Of a DNA stretch of 64,000 bases, positions 26,735 to 40,288 are shown piece by piece; position 1 is the first letter of the stretch; every line of letters begins with the position of its first letter. The notes beneath the pieces were generated by a model. The model worked only from the letters and a program-made list of their open reading frames with translations, did no database searches and had not been told where the DNA came from. Made by a program: the position numbers and the translations under genes. The stretch comes from Ptychodera flava (taxonomy: Eukaryota; Hemichordata; Enteropneusta; Ptychoderidae), in assembly GCF_041260155.1 (NCBI RefSeq), contig NC_091942.1, positions 7,192,001-7,256,000 of the forward strand, written 5' to 3'.

Positions 26735-26880
26735 TGGTCGTTATTTGGGCTATAGCGCCCTTTTATCACCCTTCGTGGCCGTGTGTTACCAGAAACACAT
26801 CGCTATATCCCTCGGCCTACGGTCACGGATAATAGCCATTTGTTTCTGGTAACGCAAGGTCCCTCGGGGTAATAAACGGG
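26735..26880. repeat. hairpin repeat, degraded
   Basis: GTTACCAGAAACACATCGCTAT and its inverse flank a TCGGCCTACGG loop. It immediately follows the MITE-like element; better preserved at 27833-27990 and also present at 55648-55755. Confidence 0.7.
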
Positions 26881-26886
26881 CGCTTT

Positions 26887-27019
<133 letters not shown>

Positions 27020-27199
27020 TTAGTTATTCACAATGATAAGTTTTTCCATTTACAGGCACAAATTGGGGAGAAGACAATAAGTTTGTAATTTAAAATGTAG
27101 TCCTTTACACAATAACAACAAAAAATAAAGGTTAAAGTCTATGTAAACTGTGATGACTAAAAAAACATACACGAATAGAATTAAGATAAAAAGTTGTTT

Positions 27200-27315
27200 T
27201 TCTACACTTGCCAGGATAAATGTTTTTAATTGACTTTTAACAACATTAAGATTGCTGTTACATCTTATAGTTTCTGGCGATGAATTCCAGTGTTGTGCAG
27301 CACACATAGCAAGTT
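27200..27315 (-). pseudogene. LINE reverse transcriptase C-terminal fragment
   Basis: Minus-strand HWNSSPETIR followed by KSQLKTFIL resembles the conserved (L)WNSLP..IR...K..LK tail of L2/CR1/jockey-group polymerases. It is the probable continuation of the fragment at 28141-28470, split by the MITE-like element at 27316-27822 and its hairpin. Confidence 0.6.
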
Positions 27316-27822
27316 TTATAACACACAACATGCTCATTCCGTGTTGCGATTCGCCAGAATACGTCACGTGACGAGAATATACATACGTCTAGTCCCTATC
27401 GGATCGACAAAAGTGACGTCAGAGGGTATTTTTTGAAAAGCTAGTTCTGACAAAATTTGGAAAAGTGCCCGGTCACGTGACCGTAGTGTCGTCTGCAGCT
27501 TTGCAACAATGGCGGGTGACTAGAACGTGATGTGCGTCCGGGATAGGTGACGACACATTCTCTAAACAGATTTTCTAACATTTTCCAATATTCCAACAGC
27601 GTAGGAACTTGAAAAGCTCATCGACGGAAAAGATTGAAGTGCAACTAAGGATGTCGCTAGGTATGCTTAGAATAGTTTTGAAAGATAGTGGTACCACGTA
27701 CAACTGAAACTGCTGTGGAAACATCGTCCAGTAAACTTGTCACAATGGATTGTTGCGGTGCAAAATATCAAAACACATTTAAAACTATATAACAATACAA
27801 CATGAGCATGTGTGTTACAAAA
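27316..27822. mobile_element. MITE-like element with TIR, copy 2
   Basis: Same family as 26235-26721; both ends match in inverted form (ACATGCTCAT / ATGAGCATGT). Internal sequence such as TCGCCAGAATAC is shared. It lies within the LINE fragment, and the whole interval is absent from the paralogous copy near 56035. Confidence 0.72.
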
Positions 27823-27832
27823 GACCTATAGC

Positions 27833-27990
27833 CTGGTCATTATTCGGGCTATAGCGCTCGTCTATTACCCCTCGTGGCCGTATGTTACCAGAAACACATC
27901 GCTATACTCCTCGGCCTACGGCCTCGGGGAATAGCGATGTGTTTCTGGTAACACACGGCCCCTCGGGGTAATATAGCCCTCATGACCAGG
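27833..27990. repeat. near-perfect long hairpin (GTTACCAGAAACACATCGC)
   Basis: Inverted repeat with ~45-bp arms (TATTACCCCTCGTGGCCG...ATCGCTAT and its inverse) around a CTCGGCCTACGG loop. An outer GGGCTATAGCGC/TATAGCCC pair adds to it. Same family as 26735-26880 and 55648-55755. Confidence 0.8.
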
Positions 27991-28140
27991 CAATAGGTGT
28001 TTACTATGTCCACTTGCAGTGCAGAATTTCGGAAGAAGCAATTTCAAAGTGGAAGCTGCACGTGTGTGATAATCGTGAACATTTCTGAGTGAAACGATCG
28101 CTTATATAAGATAAGGTGGCGCTAAATTCATGATTACATG

Positions 28141-28470
28141 TTAAAATACATGTAAAATAAAAAACACGTTGCTTGATAGATATAACATTAGCCAACTCAA
28201 AAAGTAGATCTGTTGAAGTAATAAAATCAGCGTTGAGAATAACTCTAAGTGTTCTCTTCTGTAATTTTTCACTCTGTCAATATTCTTGGCAGGCGTATTT
28301 CCCCATACAACACAGCTATAGTCTGAGCGTGATTGTATCAAACCGAGGAAGTACAATTTTTTTCTGATGTGGAGCGGAAAGAATTTGTACAAACGTCGAA
28401 GTAGGCCTATTCTCTTACTCAATGAAACGCAGACCTTATCAATATGGTTATTCCAAGATATTAAATTAGA
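28141..28470 (-). pseudogene. LINE reverse transcriptase fragment, unit 1
   Basis: Minus-strand frame with KRIGLLRRLYKFFP and SDYSCVVWGN, the palm/thumb-distal block typical of CR1/jockey-group RTs. The paralogous remnant at 56180-56620 extends further upstream and is equally broken. It was therefore inserted before the segmental duplication. Confidence 0.7.
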
Positions 28471-29118
28471 CAGATTTGGCTACACGTTTTATGTAAACGT
28501 GAAAGCGCAGAATCCATGTTGGCGTTGGCGTACACGTTCACGTGCAAAAAATCCGTTTGGCTTCGCGTTACGTCACGCGTTCGTTTGGCACGCGCAAGAA
28601 ATGATTCAGCTCGGCTCGCGTCCCCGTAGTCTGTTTCCGCATCACAGGGAAAGCTCAATGGTCACATCATCGCATAAATTCGTGACGTTACGTCCACGTA
28701 CTCGGAGCCGGCGTCGCTTATTTACATGGAGGCAGCTGTTTTCACGTAATTTTTAAATGTGTAAATTTATTCTCATATTTAGGTAGCAAAACAGGATCTA
28801 AACTATGAATCATTCATGCACATTGTAAGTTGGATATATGGTAGTGACATCCTCAAAGATATTTATTTATTTTCGTTTTTTTTTTGTATGAAACATTCGT
28901 TGATTCGCGGCATACCGAATAACCATTGAGCTATCTCTGTGATGCGGAAACAGACTGCGCGGACCAAAGCCGAGCCCAATCGTTTCTTGCGCGTGCCACA
29001 CGAACGGTTGACGTAACGCGTAGCCAAACGGATTTTTGATCGTGAACATGTACGCCAATGCCAACGAAAATTCTACGCGTTCACGTTCACGTAAAACGTG
29101 TAGCCAAACCTGTCTAAT
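28465..29118. mobile_element. 654-bp foldback element
   Basis: Long terminal inverted repeats of ~200 bp. The left end ATTAGACAGATTTGGCTACA mirrors the right end ending CTGTCTAAT at 29118. Inner blocks such as GATGCGGAAACAGACT and its complement also pair. Higher GC than its surroundings and rich in ACGT/CGCG steps. Absent from the paralogous site near 56480-56500. It ends 117 bp past the stop codon of gene B, so it may lie in or near its 3' UTR. Confidence 0.82.
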
Positions 29119-29234
29119 ATAAATCCCGGCTCAAGCCAATCAGATTGCCGGATTCCAGCTAAGCATATTATAATATAAACAGCGGAGTTATAATTCATAG
29201 TAAAAGGTGATACTGAATAATGTTTCTGATAGTC

Positions 29235-32200
29235 TCATTCCTTCTTAGTCATGAATGTCGGGCAAATTGGAACGTAGCGGGTCCATTTCCATTTCCTGAG
29301 GCAGGACATGCAAAATGGTAAGTCGTACGATTTCATCCCTTTGTTCTCGGAATCTTGCTTACCATACTCTCTCCATGACAATAAACCTCTCTCCTTAATG
29401 GTTCCTGCGAAAGGAATATTATTTTTATCAAAAGTCTTTCAGTATTGTAACTCTTGTGAGTGGTTAGCTTTTACTCCAAGTTAACCTTGTAGTAATCAAG
29501 TCAAATATTTATTACTTTGACTTTGATTGCCTATACTTAAGACCTAGGTCAGCATTCATCGTAAATATTTTTTCGCTGATGGACACGGTGCGAATTCCTC
29601 TTACTCGAACTGTTACTACATGTTATACATTAAAGGCGACGTTTACCTAGCTCTGACTAATAGAACCATTGTCCATTTTGTGTTCGTCAATAAACACTGC
29701 CCCTCAGTTTTAACTTAGTACCCTTTGAAGTTTCATTATGTCCTGATATTGACTTGACCTTGTTACTGAATTACATTCGGCATGCATGTGTATGGAAGTT
29801 ATGAGAAAACGCTCAGTGAATGCCAACAAGGAATCAGTAGAACAAGTAAAGTATTCAGAGCATATTTGAACTGTTCCAATATTTACCTGGAATTGTGTTG
29901 TCCAATACAAATCCAAGAAAACCTCCAACTAACATTCCAGTTTTCAGTATTATGTCCAGTACCTGGTCAGCTTCGAAACTCCCTGGAAATAGAGTGAATG
30001 TGACTTAAACACCATAATATGCATCGAAATAAGTGTATTAAATAATTTTGAAGTTGTGCAACTAACGTACAAGTTTCAGATTATTTGTATTTTACACCAA
30101 ACGTTGCATTCAAAACGAACACTTTTACCTGCAGGAATCGGATCGATTTTCCTAACATGGGATTAGACTCAATTGCAGTAGCTAATGCCACAGTCAGTCA
30201 TTACTGAAGCGTCTAAAAAGTAGCTCGATATTAATGCATACTGCAATATGTGCGATTTTTTCGATTACAGTCCCCTTCCCCAATGACTGCATTAAGATAA
30301 ATGATCAAGTGAAAATAAACACATTCGTATTAAAATGCCCGTCTTTTCGATATCACTACCGACCTGTCTGAATAATGCCGGGCTCAGAATTCAAATATGC
30401 CGGTATCATTACTCCACTGATGAAAGCGAACCCGAAAATGGATAGGTTTCTGGTCGAGTTCATATCAGTGTACTTCAGATAAGAGACACCAATGGACGCG
30501 ATGACACCTGTGTGGTCGAAACAAGTATGGAATATCGTTGATATCATGAGGTAATTACAAAAAATGCACGAGGACTGTAGTGCAGCGCAACGCAACAGGT
30601 ACGTAACGCTCACTGCGTTCGGGCTTTTTAGCGCGCACAATGCTACTGTTTTCGATGGTAAACGTATAATTTTATAATTGCATGGCGCTGCTGGAAGTCG
30701 AACTGTCATTTCTTCCTTTATAACGAACCTTTAGTGAGTTACGTGATTTCGGTAAAAATGGAGATTTGCAAAGCGATTCGCCACATATTTAGCCCTGAGA
30801 GATATCTAAAATCAAGAGATGACGTATTTCCAATACTGTCCCTTTTAAGCAGACAGTGAATGTATATTAACTGATAATTTCACGACCCAAACAAAAGAAT
30901 GTTTCTGTAAATTGAATACAGCCCTACTGACAGTAACACCTGTTTTTATGAAGCGATCATCTCCTACGACGATTTGCAGATTTTCGTATGGCGGGTGCCA
31001 AAATACGGACGAATATGTACATATTTCGATACATAGACTTCACTTGTTAATTGTGTGACTAGACTCAGAAGTTCATAACTTTCTATTTCTTGTTTTTTTC
31101 GCCCTCTTTGAGCAGAGTTTGCCTGATGTCAGTGCTTGTCAAAGTGTACACAGTTACATACACGTCTGTGACAACAATAATTCGGTTTTGTGATCGGTAT
31201 ATTCGCCTACTTTTCATCTTACTCAGCCCTGTTAAAATTAATTAGTTATGTTTTTCAATTGTTTTTCAGGAAATATCATATATATCAAATTGTTCTGCTG
31301 TAAAAGTGTAAAAGCCAAAGTGAATGAAACTACTTCCTATTTGATCTTACTTAAAGGTAGTTTGCGCCTCGAAAGCAAAAGACTTAAACTTTTGCTCAAA
31401 CTTTCCTTACAGAATCTTTCAACCATTCCCTTTCAAAATAAAGAATAAAGGCGGACGTCACAGTGCAAATTTGGTACTAGCGTAACAAACAACGTAAGAT
31501 TTACCGATATTTAAAATTCAAAATGGCCGCCACCCCTGTGTTAACTCTATGAAGCAAAATAACATTTTCGAATTTTGAAAAACTAAGCCTGTTACAATTT
31601 TTCTTACCGCAAGAGCTTTAAAATGAGCCCAACAAGTGATAGATCAGAAAAAAAGTTGTAAAAATTTTAGAGTCCTAATTTCTGTCCCCGTGGTGCGTTG
31701 TACTCCAATCTCACCAATATGTACTTATCGTACCTGAAATAGTCCACATGACACCTCCAACTATAGGCGTAGGTAGAGAGGCGACAACGGCTCCAACCTT
31801 TCCAACAATGGCAAATATAAAGAGCAGCAGACTGGTCCACTGCATCACTCGACGGCTGGCAACCTGAGTGGAAGATGACCAAAAATCGCCTTAATGGCAA
31901 CCTCTTCGACTAACAACTGTTATTTTCTATGTGGATTAGCTGGTGCAATCGCTTTCTTGCTTAATATTACTAGCTACTTGTATGTTCGAAACGAGCAACC
32001 ATGGGGGTTAATATATTTCTTTCTTATGTTATTTGAAACAATATTTCCCGGGTAATTATACGATAAACAAATATTTATGAAAAAGATAAATTATGCAAAC
32101 CGCAATACATTTACTACGAAAGTGGCATTCTAAACTATCATTTAGTTTGGAACGATATCCGATGGATAAGCTCAGCAATAGACATTAAGCATGTTAGTTG

Positions 32201-35200
32201 CTCGATATTTTAAACAATACTTCTCATGCGTGTGCACCCATTACCTTGGTAATAGCTATGGCGCCAGTGTTCTGCGAATACGACGTCACTCCTAGAGAGC
32301 CCCACATTCCAGCGAACAGGCAGGCTAGTCCCTCCACTGCAATACCGCGATTTAAAGCATGGCCAGGCGGTGGAGGGGCTCCAGACATGGAGGCACATGC
32401 GTAGTAGTCACCAATTGACTCGATGATGGAGGCGAAAACACCAGAACACATACCAATAACTGCTGCCACACTCACCGTTGGTACACCCCATCGAACTAAA
32501 AACAAGATACCATTGTATGTTTAATCCTTCATTTAAATTATTAATAAAGACTGTTTGTAAACTATGGGCATGTAATGAGATTCAGATGAACGGGAAACGA
32601 TTCTTCTCGAAGTGTATTAGTTGTCCTAAAATCTTGTCAATCATTCCTTCGTTTTCAATCGATGCTTTTATCGCATTATCTGTCAATAATCAAGTACCAA
32701 TAAAATCATATACTTTTCAAATTCTTGAAATAACGTATTTTCTTTTTGTCTTGCCAAGGAGTTTACTTCAGTCGTTTAATCCTTTCATCATGATTATGAA
32801 TTAGTCAATTTGTTTTTTTATAGTAGTTCAGGTAGTTTGTCCTATACACAGTTAACATTAGGTGAAGGGTTTATATTTGGGATGCACTTGTTTTGATATA
32901 GAGTGTGTAAAAACTTACATGGAAGAGGGAACCAGACCCATGGAATAGACGCAATGTTTTCAGCATTTCGGTCAGTTCTGGATTGGTAAGACGGATCTGA
33001 TGGATCGTCGGTAAACACACCAGCTTCGGTTAAGATGTAACAGAACAACCATGAGATAAATATAGACAAAATCACCTGAAATGATAGAGGGATCAAAATA
33101 AACCAAGCAATGTCATCTACGACTAGGTTAAATTTCCTTCATAACATGTAACTCAACTTATTCATGATACAGTGGAAAGCCTGCCTAAATGGTTACAATG
33201 TGTGAATCAAATACGTGTACATAAACCACAATAGTCGCATATTGTACATGAATGTGTCCCTTAAGTCGTGACGTTGCTGCGTTTCTGTGTACTTGCAAAA
33301 AGGACGGACAAATTCCTAGTTGATGAATGCCAGTCAAGAAAGCTAACATAAGCACTTACAGGAAACAGCACGAATATTTTTGCGCCATCGATGTAACATC
33401 TCCTTTGCTTCTTGACTGTGCACCATGGATAGGGTATTTTGATTTTTCCCATGTACAGGTAGAAGATTATGATAAGACCCGCCGTTCTGACAATCATATG
33501 AGGAAATTACAATCAGTAACAAAGTTATCACTATGTGTGGTCTGATTCTTTTGTAGGGGGAGCCTACAACTTCAAGATACTCTTACCATTAGATATTATT
33601 ATGTGTCAGTAACAGCATTAGCATAAGGCTATTATAGCCTTTCGCTTAGCTTTGAAGGCAATCATTTGAAAACGACGGTGATTATGTTAACATACTGCAT
33701 TGAAAGGATATAAACCTGCAAACAATCTTAGGAAGGTGTCATAACTTTAATGTAAGCTGATCCCAATATGACACTAGACATTATCCTGGCACGCCGACAT
33801 ACTATCATCGTGGTGATAAAAATGTAAGCAATATTTTGTTTTTTAACTTCATTATTTTGGTCTTTTCCCAAGTAAAGAAACATATAGAAACAAAGACAAA
33901 CTCTATAGACGTTTCACTTAAGGTAGTTCGCTCCTGGAAAGTGAAAGACTTAAACTTTAAATTTGTTCAAACTTTCTTCAATGAAACTTTCGACCATTGT
34001 CTTACCAAAGCAAGAATAACCAGATGTGAACTGATTGTGCTCACGTGCTTTACAACAGATTCATTAATAGTAGTACGCTTCACAGAACAATCAGATATCT
34101 CTTATATCACTATATGTAGCAGGTTTCCTCAACTTTCTCACAGTACTCTCAGAGTTGGAACACTAATTACAAAACTTATTTAATATTAGTATGCAAATGA
34201 GCTGTTTATTAACTTGACACTCCTCAACGTTCATTGGACAATTAGATATCGATCAGATCAACATATGTTGCACGTTTCATTAAATTTTATGCTGTTATTT
34301 TGGAGTAATATCACTAATCAGAAAGTACATTAAATATGCAAATGACCACTTATTTAACTTGACACTCTTTAATGTTTCATACGACAATATTATATTATCA
34401 AATCAATATCTGTAGCAAGTTTAATCGAATTTCAGAGTTATATACCTAATTACAAAGTTTATTAAATATGCACATGATGCCCTGAAATGAACCCGTAATT
34501 GACTATACACCTGTAAATGCTTTACACCACAGTTAGATATCTGTCAGATCAGTATCCTCAGCAAATTTCATCAAATTTGGAGCAGTTATTTCGCAGTTAT
34601 ATGCATAACTATAAAACTTCATAAAATATGCAAATGAGCAATTTATTAACTTGACACTGCTCAATGCTTCTCAGTACAATTAGATATTTATCAGACCAAT
34701 ATCTGTAGCAAGTTTCACTGAATTAGGTACCGTAATTTCAGAGTTATATACCTAATTACAAAGTAAATAAAGTATGCAAATGAGCTATTATTTGACACGA
34801 CATTGCCAAATGCTTCACGGTTCAGTTAGATATATGTCAGATCAATATTTGTTGCCTGTATCATCAAATTTGGTGAAGGAATTTCAGAGTTATGTCACTA
34901 ATTACAAAAGTTCATTAAATATGCAAATGAGCAGACAATAGACATGACTCTCATAATATCATCATAATGTTCTGAGATTGTCATCTATGAAAAGTTTCAT
35001 GAAATATTGTTCAGTATTTCTTGATACATATCGACACAGTCGTAACTGTCATCGGGAAACTATTATACGAAAAAATGATATTGCATAACTTCATTAATAT
35101 ACAAACCACACTAACCAAAATCTAATCAGTTCTTGCTAGTAGCATATGGTACCTGTCTCTTAAATCTGACTTGAATCTGTTGAGTTATCGTGTAAACAGA

Positions 35201-38200
35201 CAGACAGTCCCACACACACACTCACACACACACGCACAAGGACAGACAGACAGACATACATGGCTATGACATTAGCCCACGTGTGGGGTCAGGGGTCACA
35301 TGGCAAATTTTGGTACTAGAGAGAAATATTAAAATGGCCGCCATCCCTGTGTTAACTCTATGGAAAAAATTGGGGCGACTTGCAGCGATTTGAAAGCTTT
35401 TATCCAATTGGTTGGCAGAATCTCACCATTATAATTGAATAATGAAAATAAACTCCCTAAGTTGCTGTAAATAATGACAATCGACCAATCAGATATAACC
35501 TTGCAGACACGCTGCAAGTCAGCCGAAAAAATTACAATTTTCAAGTTTCGAAAAACTAAGACGGTGAAAACTTTTTCATCAAGACCTATGAAAGGAGCCC
35601 CCACGAGTGATAGGTCTGAAGTGAATTGATAAAATTTGAAAGCCCGAATTTCTGTCCCCGTGGCGCGTTTTACCTTAATTCAATGTACCGGAGTTAGGTA
35701 TGGAAACGCGCATGAACATAAATTTATACCGCTGAGATATACCATCCCTGCAAAAGTATGAGTATTTCGACAGACAGTTGAGAACTGCTTTGCAAAAGGG
35801 TCTTGTGTTCCATGATGTAAAACTGAAAATTTCGTGCGATTATCGCGGAATGTCGACCAATCGCACTTTTGACTTTATCTCGACCTCATCATTTATATGG
35901 TTTGAAAATTAGATCTTCGAGGTAAGCATATAAGTTGAGATTAGGTAAATTTCACGAGTTAATAGGAGAAATTTAAAAAAACCTGAATCTAGGTTAAATA
36001 TCAGCGAGGAATTGCTGGCTGTGTACTAGGAATCAGTGACATATTTTATGAAACATACTTTTAAATGACATGTTCAACAGGAAAATGAGTGAATACTTAC
36101 AGGGAGGCAATTCCCCAGTGCATCTTGGTGTTTGCCAGAGCAATTTCACCGAGAGCCAGTCCGAGCAGTGACAGAGTTGGAGCCACAGTAAGTGGTCCGA
36201 CATAGCGCATAAGAAAGCCGACTACACCTGATAATCCAAGTACGATTTGGACACATGCCGCGACCATGGTTGCCCCTTGAATCTGTAGTAATGTAACGCC
36301 GATAAGAACATGTAAAGCCTTTAATTTCTAATGTCTTATTTACCGCGTTTTGCCAGTTCTTTTATATTCTTGCAAGATTGAAGAATATTGGACACAACCT
36401 ATTTTCCAAATCAACCTGGTCTAAGTGGTGTCATTGTAAACTATGATAATGGGGTTTTGCTCTAAAGACAAACTCAGGTGTCCCATTTCTCCGCGAAGAA
36501 AATTGACTTATCGTTCATCGTTTAGAATGTCAAAATGACGCTATTTAAAACGTAAATTTTGGGGTAGTAAAAACTTACGGTAAAACTCTGGACTAGGACC
36601 TGTATTCGCACTGCACTGAATTCTGATCTTACCTCCGCGATTCTCTCCTTATACGTAACTTCATATTCCACAGTAGAATTATCAGTGTCGTTGAAGTTGA
36701 GATCTGGAAAAACATCAGCGTCAATTATAATAGTTTTCAAACAGGAAACCAATTCATAATCCTTACAACCCAACAGCGTTGAATCCATGAGAAAAATGCG
36801 GTAAGATTTTTCAAGCCTCTACTGGAGGTAAACATTGCCTTGGTCATATATTGGTTATGGAAGGTTTTCTCTATTTGAGAAGACAGTAAAAATGTATTAA
36901 TTGGTGTGAAATGTTTGTCAATGAAAAACAAGTTCGTTCTCTTCGCAGACTTTGGGCATCGGGTCGGATATAGCTAATTGTCCCTCTTTGCATGTCGAAA
37001 TAAATAAGATATCAAGGGTCGTTTGTGACCTTCTTTGATAAAAAAACCGAATAAAACATATGAAATTTATCGTCGCGATCAACTGAAGTGTCGCGACAGA
37101 ACCAACACATTTTTATCTATTACAACATCAATGTTGGTAGTCTCTCCATATTTGTCTGTTTGTCTGTGTTCTCATTTTGTCACCTTGCGCCCTCTTCAGG
37201 CGTCAACAAGCTACAATTTTATACCTGTTTCTATCTTTCCTTCTACCAGTATCTATATTTTCTATGCCTTCCCTGTCTCCCTCAACGTCACTGTTGTCTC
37301 TGCCTCGTTTTGCCTGTCGGCATCTGTCAAGCAGTCAGTCAGTTTGTGCGTCGGTCTACCTGCCTTTGTCATAGTACCTGTTTCAGAGTCTCTGCACTTC
37401 CACTTTCCTGTAGCCATGATTACACTTGCTGGAACGTAAAGGTTACCCGCAATTCCCTGAACTATGGGTAACCTGCAAACGATTCAACAAAGCGTGAGAA
37501 TTTCAAAACTTACATTTTGAAATTATAAATATTTTATTTTTAAGTCATTGTTATATGATAGAGTAAGCTGAAATATTTGCCTTTGATCTTGAAGGCTACC
37601 AACTACAAAAGTCTGGTATTTGCAAAATTCAGAAAGATTTCTATGGTCTATAGAAAACAACCTAAAACAAATATATAGTGTAGGTCATTAGGACGATTTA
37701 GATACACGGCATGTTGATCTACCTGTGAGGCAGATGAATTGTTTCAATAAGTGCAAGTAGGAGCCAATGACGGTATTTATTGTCATTGCAATAACATTTC
37801 ATTGTTGTCGTGTTAGGATGGATAGTAAAGTATTTAAGAATTTGATATAATAAATACTAATCGTTTTGGTTATTACTTGAACCCCTAACAAGACAACATA
37901 TTTGAAACCACATACGAACCTTGTACCAAAGGTGGTCTGCAAAAAGGTTCCAACGGCTTCGGTTATAACAATTGCGCTGAACAATTGACTTATCACAGTG
38001 TTCTTCTCGCTCTCTGGCACACAGAACATATTGGCCATGATAAGCGGGAATAGTAACGAACTACCGAACATCGACAGATGATGCTAAAAATAAAAGTAAA
38101 CATAACGTATGATGAATTACCAATTAAACTGAAAAATTTTCTCGAACAATGTCGACAAATCGTCATCATAATTATCCGTTAGCTGTTGCACTGTCATCGA

Positions 38201-38273
38201 CCAAGGTAGTCTTTTACTATATAATTCGATAAAGTTGTCACCTTCAAAATGATAAGGAAATGAAACGATACGA

Positions 38274-38342
<69 letters not shown>

Positions 38343-40288
38343 AATGTGACTATGCATTCAATAAATTAGGTTATCAGTCTCTTTAGCTCACATGATGACT
38401 CACATGAGCTAATATCGCTGCGATAACTGTCTGTCTATTTTTCTGTCTATTAGCACGAGATCTCAAGAACAAATGATAGGACTGGAATGAAATACAGCGT
38501 ATAGTGCATACATCCTGTTTGAAACTGAGAGCTTATTAGTTTTTGGTGAGTGTGGCTTGTATGTTACCGTACTCGTTCGATCATAAGACCCTGCTCGAGT
38601 ATAAGACCCTCCGTCACTTTTCAAAATTGCTATACACTCATGTAGAAGATTCCTCCCTAGTTTAGTTCAAAAGCCAACAAAAATTCAAACTCAAAAATTG
38701 ACGACAGTATGACTTCACCGATCATATATGAGAAGATTTTGCTGACTGACCAACTAAAGATTAAGAAGATGGAAGATATTTTTAATTTTCTACTCATCAA
38801 ATTTGTTATTTGTATATCTACTGGGCTTTCACAATTTGATATATAAAGCTTGAAGGATTTGACTAAAAGCAATTGCTCTTGTTATAAATGGTGATACAAT
38901 AACAGAAGTCGAAGGCATATGGTATTTTCATTTCAGGGAATTACATATTTGTATACATAATGACTTTTAAAATTAATCTATGGTGAATATTGTTCGTGAT
39001 GCTTATCATAACAATTTCTATGAAGTTGCAAACCTTTAGTTTAGTTTCAATAAATTCAAATTAAAGACAACTGCAATATATACTGAAACACAGGAGCCTT
39101 TTTTCAAATACAGTGTTTTCGTAGGAATTTGTGCTTTCTGCACAAAGGTTTATTGCTAAATATTACTGGTAGGACATTCATTTTCCAGTTAAAACACTAC
39201 AGTCTAAATGAATTTCGTGCTTTTCCTTATTTTTTATATGTTATTGTTAATCTGTTCTTGAGAGCAATAGAGTTCCTGTTCATACCAGATTCCTGTACTG
39301 TAACTTTTACAGTTTTCAGGCGCCGACATTGCTTCGCGCCATTGCGTTTGCATGCCTGTTATTTGCTTGGCTAGCGGGTGACGTCATTAACCTTTGGCAT
39401 TTAATAGACACCGTGAAGACGTCTCTTAAAATCTACTACCAGTCACGCCTACAAATTGGCGCCGATTCATGTGTGATTTGCTTACGTACCTATAAGAGCC
39501 TCAAGTGACTACCGCAGTAGATAGAAAATAGAGAGTTACAGATTACGGAAAGTGCTTAGAAGTTGTAACAATTTGATTTAATCATCGTTCTGGATAACTT
39601 ACTCAGGGGGAAATTTGCACTGCATAATATCGTTGTGTCTTTCATACTGTATGAACGATATTTTTGATCATACAAATAATGCATATGAAACAGTCAACTT
39701 TTTGTGATAGGGCATAAGGCGGCTTAAACTCAAAATAGATTATATAGCCTTTCCCTAATTTAAACTTGTGTATCCAGAAAGAATACACCATCCTGATCTA
39801 ACATGTAGAAATGCACGTGGAAATATCATGTTTCTTGGAGTATATATTTGCTCTACCATATCGACATGTAGAAAAGAGCTTCTTCCTGGTACAAGGAAGA
39901 CATCCTCCTAGGTGTCATCACTGGACGTCGAAAATGTCAATTGAAGGGAATTTTTCCGCTACGAAAGATAAAGTAAAGTGAAGTGAAGTAAAACAATCCT
40001 GGTGTCGGGTTTTATCTTTTAATTTTACTGTGTACCCTCCCTGTTTAATATTTTATCAAGTTTTCTTACCTGAAGTCCAAATGCAAAACAGGCATACCAC
40101 GGTGGTATATCATCTAATTTGTATTTGAATTTGACTCCATCTTGCTCATTACTGTCAGGCCTGGAGCTCTCTACATCATAGATTACCTTGGCATGGTCCA
40201 ATACCTTACTTCCATCGACGCTGATGTCGTCATCTATGCTATCGAGATCTACTTGTACGCTCCTCACCTTGCTTCTGACTGACTGCAT
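29235..40288 (-). CDS. SLC23A1-like: SLC23-family nucleobase/ascorbate transporter, copy B (complete, 601 aa)
   Basis: Multi-pass membrane permease of the NAT/SLC23 family. Its vertebrate members take up ascorbate with sodium; other members carry urate, xanthine or nucleobases. Exons on the minus strand: 40070-40288, 37920-38083, 37378-37472, 36633-36703, 36101-36282, 33360-33486, 32919-33075, 32245-32495, 31734-31863, 30364-30507, 29887-29982, 29235-29404. All have AG/GT borders and compatible phases. They sum to 1806 nt, or 601 residues, close to human SVCT1. Landmarks: DDIPPWYAC then GLQH at residues ~59-74 (QH motif); TFGTRLPIVQG ~124-134; sequons N164 and N168 in the external loop; HWGIASL ~214-220; [11 protein letters not shown] ~341; ESIGDYYAC in exon 8; NAT signature [10 protein letters not shown] at 413-422; cytosolic tail ending [13 protein letters not shown]. 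First-position Q in the signature is the nucleobase/urate-like state; vertebrate ascorbate carriers have P. Substrate therefore remains open. Confidence 0.95.
31351..31712 (+). mobile_element. TTAA-flanked MITE-like element, gene B intron 9
   Basis: Starts TTAAAGGTAGTTTGCGCC and ends near TGGTGCGTTGTAC, an imperfect inverse of the start. Core AAAATGGCCGCCACCCCTGT and TTAACTCTATG are shared with copies at 33918-35678, 59220-59559 and 61772-62110. It abuts exon 9. Confidence 0.65.
33918..35678 (+). mobile_element. TTAA-flanked MITE-like element, gene B intron 5, split by a later insertion
   Basis: Left end TTAAGGTAGTTCGCTCC at 33918; right end GCGCGTTTTACCTTAA at 35663-35678. These are imperfect inverted repeats, each with a terminal TTAA. 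A 147-bp-repeat element (34039-35287) sits inside. The paralogue at 61772-62110 in gene C lacks it. Confidence 0.7.
34039..35287 (-). mobile_element. hairpin/147-bp-repeat element (HINE/pearl-like), copy ii
   Basis: Same family as 22346-24075 in reverse. It starts at ~35287 with CACGTGGGCTAATGTC and a CTGT/GT microsatellite at 35200-35260. Repeats with ATATGCAAATGAGC lie near 34187, 34334, 34626, 34772 and 34918 (period ~147). It ends at GCTCACGTGCTTTACAAC (34039), inverse of copy i's end. Inserted in gene B intron 5 after the B/C duplication. Confidence 0.75.
38278..38341. repeat. (GA)n microsatellite
   Basis: About 60 bp of GA in intron 1 of gene B. Confidence 0.95.
38383..38575 (+). mobile_element. 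truncated hairpin element related to copies i-ii (copy iii)
   Basis: Hairpin TTAGCTCACATG...CACATGAGCTAA (38383-38412), then CTGTCTGTCT. About 150 bp later comes TTAGTTTTTGGTGAGTGTGGC, shared with copy i near 22550. It lacks the 147-bp repeats. Intron 1 of gene B. Confidence 0.65.

Noticed and set aside
28367..28756. 129-codon plus-strand ORF
   Set aside because: It runs from the antisense of the LINE fragment into the foldback arm; no protein signature.
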